DNA of 64,000 nt from NCBI GenBank assembly GCA_041393015.1, contig JAWKKV010000005.1, positions 124,001 through 188,000 on the forward strand, read 5' to 3'. The position numbers were made by a program, and so were the translations under genes. A model generated the notes under the pieces. The model was not told the origin of the DNA and ran no database searches. It was given only the letters and a program-made list of their open reading frames with translations. Origin of the DNA: JAGQYH01 sp041393015. GTDB taxonomy: Bacteria > Bacteroidota > Bacteroidia > Chitinophagales > JADIYW01. Positions 53,084-62,541 of the stretch are shown here, piece by piece (position 1 is the first letter of the stretch; each line of letters begins with the position of its first letter).

Positions 53084-54281
53084 GACTTAAATTTAAGATA
53101 TAAGCCAATAAAACAGCATTAAAAGTTATACCAACAACCGTATATATCGCTAAAACAATAAAGAAGTTTCCTATTAAAAAGGCAGTAGCTAATGCAATAG
53201 CACGAAACACCAATAAAGCTATATTGTAGTTCAGCTCCCATTTCAATTTAAGTTTTACATCTAACAAAATGGATAAAGGTCCACTTACGTATGCAACGAA
53301 ATACCATAAAATTAAAACCTGTACAATCTTACCAGCCATTAGCCATTCAGCACCAAACACAAATTGAAAAATTCCTCCACCAAAAAATAACAGAATCAAT
53401 GTTGGGATAGCAATTATTGCAAAGATGTTTTTTACGATATTCGATGTTAGCTCCTTAAGGCGAGGTTGCTTGGCGACGCTAGCTTCTTTAAAATAAATTT
53501 GACCGATGGAAGTTGAGAAAATTCCCATTGGTGCATTCAAATATTTAGTGGCTAAAGTATAATAACCCAAATAGGTATAGCCAAAGAAATACTTTATGGC
53601 AAAAGCCGGTAAATTCCTCGATAATGTGCCTACCATAGAAGATATCGTTCCAAACTTTATAAACTGATTGTACTCATTAATCAATGACCTATCCGCAATT
53701 GATTTACTTATCGATGGTAAAGACACAAATCCAACCAATAAAGCAAAAATTTGCCCTCCAATAAAGCCTATGATCAAGCCATTAAACACATCTTTAATTA
53801 CATAAAAACTTAAAATACTGATACCAAAAGTAGCTAATGCTTGAACCACTCTAATATTACCCATTCTAAAGTAAGCTCTTTCTCTATTCAACCAAACCAT
53901 AATGGGTTGCAAAAGTCCACCGAGTAACAAACTCAAACCTAAAAAATATAGAATATGCTTATCTATTGATGGAAAGAAGAGAGCGCCCAACCATAAAAAT
54001 ACGGTTACCAATAAAGAAATAATTATTGCGATTGCCCAAGAAAAATTCAGTAATTTTTTGGCTTCATTATCACTTTTAGGCAACATAATGGATTGATCCA
54101 TTTTAAGATTGACAATCTCGAAAAGGATAAAATAAAATGGTAAAAACATACCAAAGACCCCAAATTCCTTAGGTGTAAAGAAAAATTTAGGAAGAATAAA
54201 ATACGTGATCAAATTAATTGCCTGTGCTGCTAAATTGCTGCCTGACAAGGTTAAAAAGGACTTTAAGAATTTATTCTTCAA
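53067..54281 (-). CDS. Polysaccharide flippase (Wzx/MATE-like)
   Basis: The protein has 404 residues and about 12 transmembrane helices. It opens FLKSFLTLSGSNLAAQAINLITYFILPKFFFTPKEFGVFGMF, the family's N-terminal signature, and has FGYTYLGYYTLATKYLNAPMGIFSTSIGQIYFKEAS. It flips lipid-linked sugars across the inner membrane. It is translated together with the following asparagine-synthase-like gene. No glycosyltransferases are adjacent, so the pathway is incomplete here. Confidence 0.87.
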   Translation of the reverse strand: MKNKFLKSFLTLSGSNLAAQAINLITYFILPKFFFTPKEFGVFGMFLPFYFILFEIVNLKMDQSIMLPKSDNEAKKLLNFSWAIAIIISLLVTVFLWLGALFFPSIDKHILYFLGLSLLLGGLLQPIMVWLNRERAYFRMGNIRVVQALATFGISILSFYVIKDVFNGLIIGFIGGQIFALLVGFVSLPSISKSIADRSLINEYNQFIKFGTISSMVGTLSRNLPAFAIKYFFGYTYLGYYTLATKYLNAPMGIFSTSIGQIYFKEASVAKQPRLKELTSNIVKNIFAIIAIPTLILLFFGGGIFQFVFGAEWLMAGKIVQVLILWYFVAYVSGPLSILLDVKLKLKWELNYNIALLVFRAIALATAFLIGNFFIVLAIYTVVGITFNAVLLAYILNLSHEDVE

Positions 54282-54293
54282 GATATAATTGGT

Positions 54294-55418
54294 TTACCCT
54301 TCTATTTCGAGTAGTTCTTTTACCTTACTTTTTAATTTTTCTCCACGAAGATTCTTAGCGATAATAATACCTTCTTTATCTAATAAAAAAGTTTGAGGAA
54401 TGGCTGATACACCATATAGTTGTGCTACATCATTTTTCCAATATTTCAAATCAGAAACATGCTTCCACTCTAAGCCATCGTCTTCAATAGCTTGTTTCCA
54501 AGCAGCTTCATTTTTATCTAACGAAACACCTAATATTTCAAAGTCTTTGCCATCTACCTCATTGTAAAGTGCCACAACATTTGGATTCTCATTTCTACAA
54601 GGCACGCACCAAGAGGCCCAAAAATCAAGTAAAACGTATTTTCCTTTTAACGAACTAATGTCAAACGCTTCTCCATTTTGATCTGTTTGAATAAAGTTAG
54701 GGGCAGGCTCACCAATAGCAGTAATTTTTAATTTTGCTAACTTCTCATTGATATCCTTTAAATACTTAGAAGTGTTGTTATTCTCCACTAATTCATCATA
54801 GATAGGTTTCAATTCATCATATTCTCTACCATATGAATACTCTCTTAATAATAGATAAGCGGCAATTGGAGAACTCATATTCCCTTTAATAAAAGATAGA
54901 ACAAAAGCTTCACTACTTTGATCTACTTGATCAATAAGCATCATTAAACTATCCTTTAAAAAATCATCTTCGCTAGAATCTAGCATTTCATATAATGCCT
55001 CTAAAGGCTCTGTTTCTACTTGATATTTTTCACTAAATTGGCTATATAGATTATTTAATTCAGACCCTTCAATAATCATATCATCCTCTTGACTTAAATC
55101 TCCTTCAATAGATATTTTATCTGAGTTATTAGAAAATATTGGAACATATCGGAAGCCTACTTCATCCATAATTCTTAGATATAGCATTTGTGGTTCTTCA
55201 ATGGTTCCGTTTAAATTGAATTTACCATCATTGATTACCGCAGTATCTAAATCAATCCATTGCCCATCTTCTCTTGCACTAATTTTCACTAGTTTGTTAT
55301 CTCCGTTCACCACTTCCGCAGCAATGGAAAAACCTTGTTCTTTTTCTTGATTACAAGAAATAAAAATTGAAAAAACAAGGCAAACAATAGACAAATATTT
55401 CATATTTACTTTTTTCAT
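54294..55418 (-). CDS. TlpA-type thiol-disulfide lipoprotein with DUF4369 domain
   Basis: The protein has 374 residues with lipobox Cys22 (IFISCNQEK). An N-terminal DUF4369-like beta domain (about 30-120) and a helical linker lead to a thioredoxin fold with redox motif Cys271-V-P-Cys274 (FWASWCVPCRNENP) and the cis-Pro in VSAIPQTFLLDKEG. It is anchored in the periplasm or outer membrane and likely reduces or oxidises exported protein thiols. The start may be Met6 (55403). The TGA lies 12 bp before the flippase start. Confidence 0.9.
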   Translation of the reverse strand: MKKVNMKYLSIVCLVFSIFISCNQEKEQGFSIAAEVVNGDNKLVKISAREDGQWIDLDTAVINDGKFNLNGTIEEPQMLYLRIMDEVGFRYVPIFSNNSDKISIEGDLSQEDDMIIEGSELNNLYSQFSEKYQVETEPLEALYEMLDSSEDDFLKDSLMMLIDQVDQSSEAFVLSFIKGNMSSPIAAYLLLREYSYGREYDELKPIYDELVENNNTSKYLKDINEKLAKLKITAIGEPAPNFIQTDQNGEAFDISSLKGKYVLLDFWASWCVPCRNENPNVVALYNEVDGKDFEILGVSLDKNEAAWKQAIEDDGLEWKHVSDLKYWKNDVAQLYGVSAIPQTFLLDKEGIIIAKNLRGEKLKSKVKELLEIEG

Positions 55419-55515
55419 TTAGTGATATAGTCTCTTATATAATAGGTAAAGATAATTCATTTACTATTAGCTCTTTGCGTTAATTAATTTATTTTTACAA
55501 TTAAAATTATAAGCT

Positions 55516-55815
55516 ATGATGGATGAATTAATGGGTCAAATGAAAAACATGATGGCCAATTCACAAAGTGAGTTAGATAATGTTTTGGTAGAAGCGGAAA
55601 AAGAAGGTGTGAAAGTAGTTTGTACTGCCAACAAGAAAATCAAAGACATTTCAATTAGCGAAGCTTTAATAAATGAAGGCGAAAAAGAGCAAATTGAGGA
55701 TCTTTTATTAGCCACAGTTAATGATGCTTTAGATAAAGCGGAAGCAAAATCAAAAGAAGCTTTAAAAAATATAACTGATGGGCTTATCCCTGGTGGACTG
55801 GGGAATCTCTTTTAA
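55516..55815 (+). CDS. YbaB/EbfC nucleoid-associated protein
   Basis: The protein has 99 residues: MMDELMGQMKNMMANSQSELDNVLVEAE with the family's Met-rich opening, then the beta strands VKVVCTANKKIKDISISEAL and the helix AEAKSKEALKNITDGLIPGGLGNLF. It binds DNA as a dimer. Usually it is near dnaX and recR, which are absent here. Its 3' end overlaps the end of the FAD enzyme gene by 32 bp on the other strand. Confidence 0.9.
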   Translation: MMDELMGQMKNMMANSQSELDNVLVEAEKEGVKVVCTANKKIKDISISEALINEGEKEQIEDLLLATVNDALDKAEAKSKEALKNITDGLIPGGLGNLF

Positions 55816-57082
55816 TAGCCTTCAAACTTTTATGTAGTAATTCTGCTGCCACTTTACCTGATTTTACAGCAGCATTCATGGAACCATATGATAAATGGTC
55901 GCCACAAATAAATACATTTTCATTGTGCTGTATGGCATAATCATCAGCTGCCATTTGGTTGTCTTGAGGCAAGGCATATTTGATATGATAAGTTCTTAGA
56001 TGTTGCCAATCGTTAACACTAATTCCGAACCATTGCGCTAATTCCTTCATCACCTCATCCACTAGTTCTTCGTCATCATAATCGTGCTCCTTAGTAATGT
56101 TAACAGCTACTAAGTGACTTCCTTCCGGTGCATATGATGGTTGAACTAAACTCACCACGCATAGATTATTTACTAAACCTTTTTCTTCCCCATTTAAAAC
56201 AATAATAGGTTTTGACACCGGTGGCTCTTCCATTGCAAAATACAAGCAACTCACATGATTGGAGCTTAAATCAATATCATAATCTGGTAAAAGTTGATTT
56301 AAAGCCAATGAATTGGTAGCAATTAAAACTTTATCTGCCGTGATAAAATCACCTTTTAAAAGTTGAATACCTGCAGAAGAAACCTTTTTTACTTTAGATT
56401 GAAGATGAATTGTACCTTTTTCTAATTTACTAGCTAATTGTTCAGGAATAGAACTCATCCCTTTCTCCGGCAAACCAACCGTTCCTTTATCAAACATTTT
56501 GAAGATAAACTTCAACAACCTGCTTGGCGTTTTCATATCGTTATCCAAGCAACTGCTCGCTAAAAATGGTCTAAAAAAACTATTGATAAATTTTTCAGAA
56601 AAACCAAATTCTTCCAAATATTGATCAGCCGGAATATCGTTTTTGGTAATAAGTTTCGATTCGTTCAGGCTATTGGCCTCTGCCATAAACTTAATCATCT
56701 TCATCTTATCCTTCCAAGTGCCGTTGTTTGCTACAACAGTACTTAAGATGTCTTTAAACTCTTTACTTGGATTTGAGATAAGATTAAAATCGCCATTGTA
56801 TCTAATTAACGTACCGTTGTAAATCGGTTTAACATTTAATTTTTTACAATCGATAATGCTTTTTAACTCAGGGTAAGCCGTATGAAATAACTGTAAACCT
56901 CTATCTAATGAAAAGCCTTCTACTTTATCTGTTCTAATTCTACCACCAACTTGTTTGGCAGCTTCAAAGACATGAACCTTATATCCCTTTTTCTGAAGTA
57001 TATAGGCTGCAGTAAGTCCAGCTATACCAGCTCCCACAACAACTACATCAGCTTTTTTATATAATAGATTAATGCCTTTCAT
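55784..57082 (-). CDS. FAD-dependent amine-oxidase/desaturase-like protein
   Basis: The protein has 432 residues. An N-terminal dinucleotide fold, VVVVGAGIAGLTAAYILQKKGYKVHVFEAAKQVGGRIRTD, is followed by the C-terminal FAD segment ENVFICGDHLSYGSMNAAVKSGKVAAELL. It belongs to the flavin amine oxidase/phytoene-desaturase superfamily. The substrate is unknown. It converges with ybaB with overlapping 3' ends. Confidence 0.88.
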   Translation of the reverse strand: MKGINLLYKKADVVVVGAGIAGLTAAYILQKKGYKVHVFEAAKQVGGRIRTDKVEGFSLDRGLQLFHTAYPELKSIIDCKKLNVKPIYNGTLIRYNGDFNLISNPSKEFKDILSTVVANNGTWKDKMKMIKFMAEANSLNESKLITKNDIPADQYLEEFGFSEKFINSFFRPFLASSCLDNDMKTPSRLLKFIFKMFDKGTVGLPEKGMSSIPEQLASKLEKGTIHLQSKVKKVSSAGIQLLKGDFITADKVLIATNSLALNQLLPDYDIDLSSNHVSCLYFAMEEPPVSKPIIVLNGEEKGLVNNLCVVSLVQPSYAPEGSHLVAVNITKEHDYDDEELVDEVMKELAQWFGISVNDWQHLRTYHIKYALPQDNQMAADDYAIQHNENVFICGDHLSYGSMNAAVKSGKVAAELLHKSLKAIKRDSPVHQG

Positions 57083-57227
57083 GTTAGGATATAGGTTTTT
57101 ATCTCCTGATTACAAAATTAAGACCTATGGCCGATGAAATATGTTCAGAAATTATTACTTGTCTATTAAATAAGCCCTTGAAAGTTTCCTATTCTATTGT
57201 TTTCTAACCTTTTATGGTTAGTTAATG

Positions 57228-57728
57228 TTAAGGGCAATCGATGGGAATGGTAGGAAAAGTAATTTCGTTACTAACAGCTCCTGACCTATCCTTGATATAA
57301 ACAGAATAAGTTACCGTGTTTACTTGCGGATTGGATAGACAAGCACCAAAGAATGTTCCTGTACTTGCTAAAATAGTAATGGTTACAGTTCCTGTAATAT
57401 CAGGCACACCTCCATTGGCTGGAAGAATTGGAATGGTATATTGCGTAAAAGTAGTGTCAAACTCCTCAAAAGTAAGGAACACGTGAGGTGGTGGAATGTT
57501 AAAGCTATCACTTAATACGTATCCAATATCGCCATTACCGTCTGAGAAATCAAACTTCAATAAAATTGTATCTGGAGCACCCGGCGCACCGCTAACCGGA
57601 GTTCTTGCTAATAATACTTGGGGATTACTTAATTCAGGGACATCATTAAAAGAAGGCGCATCAATGCAACTCGTGGCTAAGAAACCACTTATCATCAAAA
57701 CCAACATAAAACCAACTAACGCTTTCAT
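57228..57728 (-). CDS. Hypothetical lipoprotein
   Basis: The protein has 166 residues with a signal and Cys21 (FLATSCIDAPSF). The mature part is an Ig-like beta domain with ILLKFDFSDGNGDIGY, a phrase common in small Bacteroidota lipoproteins of unknown role, and a late strand YSVYIKDRSGAVSNEI. No function can be assigned. Confidence 0.75.
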   Translation of the reverse strand: MKALVGFMLVLMISGFLATSCIDAPSFNDVPELSNPQVLLARTPVSGAPGAPDTILLKFDFSDGNGDIGYVLSDSFNIPPPHVFLTFEEFDTTFTQYTIPILPANGGVPDITGTVTITILASTGTFFGACLSNPQVNTVTYSVYIKDRSGAVSNEITFPTIPIDCP

Positions 57729-57849
57729 ATTCTTATAACAAATTAATTGTCCATTTATTTCATTTGATCATTAACTAGCTAACGAATTATTGAGTTTGCT
57801 TTAATTAAATGCTTTACATTCGCAGTTTATTAATTATTCTCTACCAATT

Positions 57850-58836
57850 TTGTTAGCGGCTTCTAAAATAAAGAAATTAATTTTTGATGAGGAGATATCT
57901 TTTCAAACAAAGGTTAATGCGATATATAATTATCAGTATCAGCACGAATTAACCTATCAAAAATTTAGTCAACAACTTTATCCTGAATTTAAAGGAAACG
58001 CCGACATTAATGACTACCCTTTTCTTCCTATAGATTTTTTTAGACGTGTTCCAATTATATCGAAAGATTTGAATGCTTCTAAAGTTTTTGAAAGCAGCGG
58101 CACGACAGACTCCAATAATAGTCAACATCATATTGTAGACCTTGATTTGTACGAAGAAAGTATTTTAAAAACCTTCCAATACTTTTATGGTGATCCATCG
58201 GACTATATCTTTTATGGATTATTGCCTTCTTACATTGACCGATCCAATGCTTCCTTGCTTTATATGGTGGAATATTTGATTGGGCAATCAAAACAAAAAG
58301 AAGGTGGTTTTTATAAATTCAATTACGATGAGTTAGTGGCAGATTTGAGTAATTATTCCGGCAACAAGAAAAAAATTGTTATTGGTGTAACGTTTGCTTT
58401 GTGGGAAATGGCTGAGCAGTTTACTTCATTAGATTGGAGTGATATCATCATTATGGAAACCGGCGGCATGAAAGGGCGAAAGAAAGAGATTTTGAGAGAA
58501 GAACTACATCAAATTCTTGGCAATGCCTTTCAAGTAGATCAGATCCATTCTGAATATGGTATGACAGAATTACTATCTATGGCGTATTCAAAAGGCAATG
58601 GCGTTTTTGACTGTCCACCTTGGATGAAGGTTTTAGTAAGAGATCCTTACGACCCAAAAGTAGTTTCCACTAGCGGCAAAGGCGTTATCAATGTAATTGA
58701 CTTAAGTAATTTGTTTTCTTGTTCGTTTATTGCCACTAATGATTTAGGAGAAGTGTTTGAAGACGGCAGTTTCAAAGTTTTAGGCAGAATGGATAATAGT
58801 CAGTTGAGAGGCTGTAATTTGATGTTTTCGGATTAG
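57850..58836 (+). CDS. LuxE-like acyl-protein synthetase/acyltransferase
   Basis: The protein has 328 residues. The start is TTG at 57850; there is no ATG near the conserved N-terminus. LuxE-family marks are YPFLPIDFFRRVPIISKDL, the adenylation-type loop FESSGTTDSNNSQHHIV, GYGLLPS-like (YGLLPSYIDRSNASLLYMVEYLI), METGGMKGRKKE and EYGMTELLSMAYS. Relatives activate fatty acids or other carboxylates with ATP. The acid is unknown here. Confidence 0.82.
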   Translation: MLAASKIKKLIFDEEISFQTKVNAIYNYQYQHELTYQKFSQQLYPEFKGNADINDYPFLPIDFFRRVPIISKDLNASKVFESSGTTDSNNSQHHIVDLDLYEESILKTFQYFYGDPSDYIFYGLLPSYIDRSNASLLYMVEYLIGQSKQKEGGFYKFNYDELVADLSNYSGNKKKIVIGVTFALWEMAEQFTSLDWSDIIIMETGGMKGRKKEILREELHQILGNAFQVDQIHSEYGMTELLSMAYSKGNGVFDCPPWMKVLVRDPYDPKVVSTSGKGVINVIDLSNLFSCSFIATNDLGEVFEDGSFKVLGRMDNSQLRGCNLMFSD

Positions 58837-59123
58837 CTTTTAGACGAAAGATGTTTGAAAAAAAATAGACACTAATTTCACGAATTGTCACAAATACTAT
58901 TATGATTAACACTGCTAATTTTCTTTGCCTTATCGATCTCACAGATTGAATTGTCCGCAAAGCGGCAAAATCCATGTAATTATTTTAAAACTACACAAAC
59001 ACTAAATTTGAGATGTTTATTAATACTATATAAATAGCCAACATTATAAATCAAACAATTTAATCACATAAATCTGTGGAATTCGTGTCAAAAAATAACT
59101 ATCAAAAACTTATAGAAGTAAGA
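58837..59123. repeat. Noncoding dispersed repeat, second copy region
   Basis: No gene in 287 bp. ACTAATTTCACGAATTGTCAC (about 58871-58891), CCGCAAAGCGG (about 58958-58968) and TGTGGAATTCGTGTC (about 59076-59090) resemble the region at 34.29-34.39 kb. Likely a degraded element of a repeat family. Confidence 0.45.
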
Positions 59124-59693
59124 TTACATCAGCGTTTTTAATTCCTTATACACCTTATGTATGGGCAAACCCATTACATTAAAATAAGAGCCTTCTAAAT
59201 ATTTAACACCAATCATTCCAATCCATTCTTGTACGGCATACGCTCCAGCTTTATCTAACACTTCATAGTTGTTGACATAATATTCAATTTCTTCTTCTGT
59301 AAGATGCTTAAAACCTACTTTAGTGATATCAGAAAAAGAAATTTGAGTATTTTTTGTGGTGATACAAACACCAGAAACAACCTCATGCACTTCACCGCTA
59401 AGTTTTTGTAAATGTGCTCTAGCTTCTTCAGTATCCTTTGGTTTACCAATAATTTCATCATGTAGTAAAACAATAGTATCAGCTGTCAATAAAATAAAAT
59501 CATCTTCTTTTATTGAAGGTAAAATATGCTTGGCCTTGTCAATGGCTAACGCCTCTGGCACATCGCATTTGGCTAACTGCCCATCAACTATTTCTTCTTC
59601 ATCAGAAGTTAGGATAGTAAAATTATAGCCTGCGTCTTTTAAAATTTGTTGTCGCCTTGGCGATTTAGAGCCAAGAATCAATTGTTTTTTCAT
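59124..59693 (-). CDS. maf: Maf-family nucleotide pyrophosphatase
   Basis: The protein has 189 residues. It has LILGSKSPRRQQILKDAGYNF with the family's S-x-S-P-R-R, the catalytic region FILLTADTIVLLHDEIIGKPKDTEEA, and EYYVNNYEVLDKAGAYAVQEWIG. It hydrolyses noncanonical NTPs. It overlaps the UbiA gene by 29 bp, so the two are co-translated. Confidence 0.94.
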   Translation of the reverse strand: MKKQLILGSKSPRRQQILKDAGYNFTILTSDEEEIVDGQLAKCDVPEALAIDKAKHILPSIKEDDFILLTADTIVLLHDEIIGKPKDTEEARAHLQKLSGEVHEVVSGVCITTKNTQISFSDITKVGFKHLTEEEIEYYVNNYEVLDKAGAYAVQEWIGMIGVKYLEGSYFNVMGLPIHKVYKELKTLM

Positions 59694-60618
59694 ATTGTAT
59701 TAGCTGTATTCCAATGTAAATCATACTGATCATGCCGAAAAACATAATGCCTTTCACCCAATTGCTAATGGCTCCATAATCTGCTGAATCCTTTGCTTTT
59801 ATTAGTTTGAATCCTAGCCATACTGCCGGTAATTGAATAAACACAATCATATATGAAATCGGTAACCATTGATGAGCTTTTAAATCTTTTTGAATATAAA
59901 CTACGCCAAAAATCAATAATAGAATCCAAAAGAAAGCTACTATTTTAGTTTTCGATTCGCCTAAAACAATTGGAATTGTCTTTGCCTCAAATTCCTCATC
60001 TCCTTTCCTATCTTGTAAATCTTTCACCAATTCTCTCAACATAGAAATAACAAATACAAACGCCATGTAGCCTGAACCAAAAAGCATTATTTCTTTAGCT
60101 TGATTAGGAATCAATTCTATTTCTTTCCAATTGATCTCAAAATAAATTAAAATAAAAATGACGGCTGCAGTAGCTATAGAAACCACTAAGTTACCCACCA
60201 AAAACATTCTTTTAAAAGATTGGGCATAAAACCAAAGTAAACTAGCCATAATAAGTGGCAAAAGAACCAGCATATAATTCCCTAAAGTAATTGCAACGAT
60301 TAATGAGGCAATTAAACCTACTCCAGTTAAATAACTAAAGTAATTAAACGCATTTTCATCGCTAATTTTTTCACTTACAATTACCTTCCCAGGTTTATTG
60401 ATTAAGTCGATAGGAAGATCGTAATAATCATTAATCACATAACCTCCAGCTGCGATTAAAACAGTAGAAAGGATTAATAAAAGCAATTGCCAAATCGCCA
60501 AATTGGGTTCACTGCCGTAAATTTTATGAATAGGTTGAATAATGCAAAACCAAAATAACAATTGAGTGACTGCAATCATCAACAAATTAATAGGACGAAT
60601 AATTTTTATATATGGCAT
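59665..60618 (-). CDS. UbiA-family prenyltransferase
   Basis: The protein has 317 residues and eight to nine helices. The first prenyl-diphosphate motif is GGYVINDYYDLPIDLINKPGK (N-D-x-x-D-x-x-x-D). The second is near residue 195 (ELVKDLQDRKGDEEFEAKTIPI). It joins a polyprenyl group to an acceptor in the inner membrane. The Bacteroidota branch has been annotated as geranylgeranylglycerol-phosphate synthase-like, so the acceptor is open. Confidence 0.87.
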   Translation of the reverse strand: MPYIKIIRPINLLMIAVTQLLFWFCIIQPIHKIYGSEPNLAIWQLLLLILSTVLIAAGGYVINDYYDLPIDLINKPGKVIVSEKISDENAFNYFSYLTGVGLIASLIVAITLGNYMLVLLPLIMASLLWFYAQSFKRMFLVGNLVVSIATAAVIFILIYFEINWKEIELIPNQAKEIMLFGSGYMAFVFVISMLRELVKDLQDRKGDEEFEAKTIPIVLGESKTKIVAFFWILLLIFGVVYIQKDLKAHQWLPISYMIVFIQLPAVWLGFKLIKAKDSADYGAISNWVKGIMFFGMISMIYIGIQLIQYEKTIDSWL

Positions 60619-60727
60619 TCTATATTTTCTTTTAAACCTTTTAGGTTTTTAATTTATCAATAGTGATTGATCAATAATATTATTTCCAATTTATTTAGAT
60701 ATAAACCTAGAAGATTTCATCTAACAT

Positions 60728-61234
60728 TTAGTCTTTTACTTTGAACCATTTGTCTTGTACTCTCAAAGTCTTTTCAATAACTTCTCTAACGCAACCTTTC
60801 CCTCCTTTTAATGGACTAATGTAATCCGCTAAAGTTTTTATCTCATGCACTGCATTGGCAGGACAGCAGCCCACACCACACAAACGCATTGCTTTATAGT
60901 CCGGAATATCATCACCCATGTAAAGTGTATGTTTTAAATCTACTTTGTGATCCAATGCAAATTCTTGTAACACTTCTTCTTTATTTTTTACATCATGATA
61001 GATCAATTTTACGCCAAAATGTTCTAACTTTTTTAGCACGCCATGTCTGCCACCACTGGTAATAATGGCTAATTTACCGCCATTTTTCAACCAAGTTTGT
61101 AAAGCATAACCATCTTGAGCATGCATGTTTCTCCAAATTTCTCCATCGGGTGCACAAATCAATTTGCCGTCTGTTAAAACGCCATCTACATCTAAAACAA
61201 TTGTATTTATATCCTTTAATTTATCTAACCACAT
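60728..61234 (-). CDS. KdsC-like HAD phosphatase (KDO 8-phosphate)
   Basis: The protein has 168 residues. It has HAD motif I VLDVDGVLTDGKL (Asp15, Asp17), motif II ITSGG, and motif III/IV LYMGDDIPDYKAM. The length fits the tetrameric cap-less KdsC, which makes KDO for lipopolysaccharide. The lysine motif III is the K of KNKEEVLQ. It is directly adjacent to the DUF2520 gene (1-bp gap). Confidence 0.85.
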   Translation of the reverse strand: MWLDKLKDINTIVLDVDGVLTDGKLICAPDGEIWRNMHAQDGYALQTWLKNGGKLAIITSGGRHGVLKKLEHFGVKLIYHDVKNKEEVLQEFALDHKVDLKHTLYMGDDIPDYKAMRLCGVGCCPANAVHEIKTLADYISPLKGGKGCVREVIEKTLRVQDKWFKVKD

Positions 61235-62014
61235 CTAATAAGATTGAATACTCTTCCAAAAAGCTTTATATAAATTAGTTAACGATTCATCATTCCATTC
61301 CTCCAGTAACTTCAAATGTCGTTTTTTAGTATTTTCATCATTGCGAATAGCCGGACCGGTTTGAATTTCTTTTGGATGTTGCAAAGCTGCTTTTCTAATC
61401 GTTTCCTTTAATAATGGCTGTAAAATTTCCGCAGGCAGCTTCTTATCGGCTAATAGATCATTCACTCTAGCTAATAAATGATTAATGTTATTGTTCAATA
61501 AAACCGCGGATAAGTGTAACCATTCTCTCTGCTCATCTGAAACGGAATAAATTTTATTCGTTAGCAATTTGGCTAAATTTTCTAATGCATGCAGAAAACT
61601 TGGCGTATTGCTATCTATACAAATCGGCAATGTTGAAAAATCTACAGCTTCAAATTTCGTCATGGTTTGCAATGGATAAAACACTCCAAATTCTGCTGCA
61701 TGACTAGACAAAATTGATTTGGGCGTGGCGCCACTGGTATGCACTATTGGCATCACAAGCTCCTTTATTTGTGATGCTACATTTTCAATTTGTTGATCAT
61801 TAACCGCTATTATGATAAGATCAACCTCAAAATTGCAAACAATTGACAAATCATTAGTAGCAGCCGCTCCAAGCTTTTGAGCTAAAACTTCTGCATTCCT
61901 TAAACTTCTGCTAGCGATAAAAACAACATCAATATCTTTTTCATTTAAAGCCAATGCCAAATGAGTTGCCATATTACCACTGCCAATAAAACCAACGCGC
62001 TGTATCTTCTTCAC
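61235..62014 (-). CDS. Rossmann/DUF2520 oxidoreductase-like protein
   Basis: The protein has 259 residues. The N-terminal dinucleotide fold IQRVGFIGSGNMATHLALALNEKDIDVVFIASRS is followed by DLIIIAVNDQQIENVASQI. The C-terminal DUF2520 helical part has PLQTMTKFEAVDFSTLPICIDS and LSAVLLNNNINHLLARVNDLL. It resembles F420-dependent or pyrroline-5-carboxylate reductase folds. The reaction is unknown. It lies in the maf-ubiA-kdsC-DUF2520-crcB minus-strand run. Confidence 0.85.
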   Translation of the reverse strand: MKKIQRVGFIGSGNMATHLALALNEKDIDVVFIASRSLRNAEVLAQKLGAAATNDLSIVCNFEVDLIIIAVNDQQIENVASQIKELVMPIVHTSGATPKSILSSHAAEFGVFYPLQTMTKFEAVDFSTLPICIDSNTPSFLHALENLAKLLTNKIYSVSDEQREWLHLSAVLLNNNINHLLARVNDLLADKKLPAEILQPLLKETIRKAALQHPKEIQTGPAIRNDENTKKRHLKLLEEWNDESLTNLYKAFWKSIQSY

Positions 62015-62017
62015 TAA

Positions 62018-62401
62018 TTAAATATTGATAGTATTTAAAGCTAGTTTATAACCCGTAAAAGCCAATAAAATTCCTCCTACATTACTAATTAATAGATACA
62101 TAAGAAAATTCTTATACATCCCTTGATTGAGTAATTCTAAATTTTCAAAAGAGTAACTGGAAAATGTGGTAAATCCACCCAAAACTCCAACGACCAATAA
62201 TAAATATGTTTTCTCTGAGAAATTAGCTTGTGTACTCAAAATCCCCATTAAAATGCCTATTACTAAAGAACCTAATAGATTTACTGTCAATGTTCCTGAA
62301 AGGACAACAGATTCAAAAGTTCTATTTATAAAAATTGATACTGCGTAACGCATTGACGCTCCTAAAGCACCTCCTATCGCTACCCATAAAACATTTAGCA
62401 T
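62018..62401 (-). CDS. crcB: CrcB fluoride channel
   Basis: The protein has 127 residues and four helices. Marks are the opening VAIGGALGASMRYAVSIFIN, GTLTVNLLGSLVIGILMG, and LLVVGVLGGFTTFSSYSFE. It exports fluoride as a dimer (Fluc). No fluoride riboswitch was recognised upstream. Confidence 0.93.
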   Translation of the reverse strand: MLNVLWVAIGGALGASMRYAVSIFINRTFESVVLSGTLTVNLLGSLVIGILMGILSTQANFSEKTYLLLVVGVLGGFTTFSSYSFENLELLNQGMYKNFLMYLLISNVGGILLAFTGYKLALNTINI

Positions 62402-62541
62402 GTGCCAAATTTACAAATCTTGTGAAGTATTCTATTAATTAGTTTAAACAAACATCTAAATTCATTCAACTACTAAAACATTTCCTAAATCGAAATTAAC
62501 TGCGGTTTGAACAATAAAATTGTAAATTCGTTTATAAGATT

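Noticed and set aside
62402..62541. Fluoride riboswitch upstream of crcB
   Set aside because: The conserved GGCGATG and CTGATG-type segments are absent.
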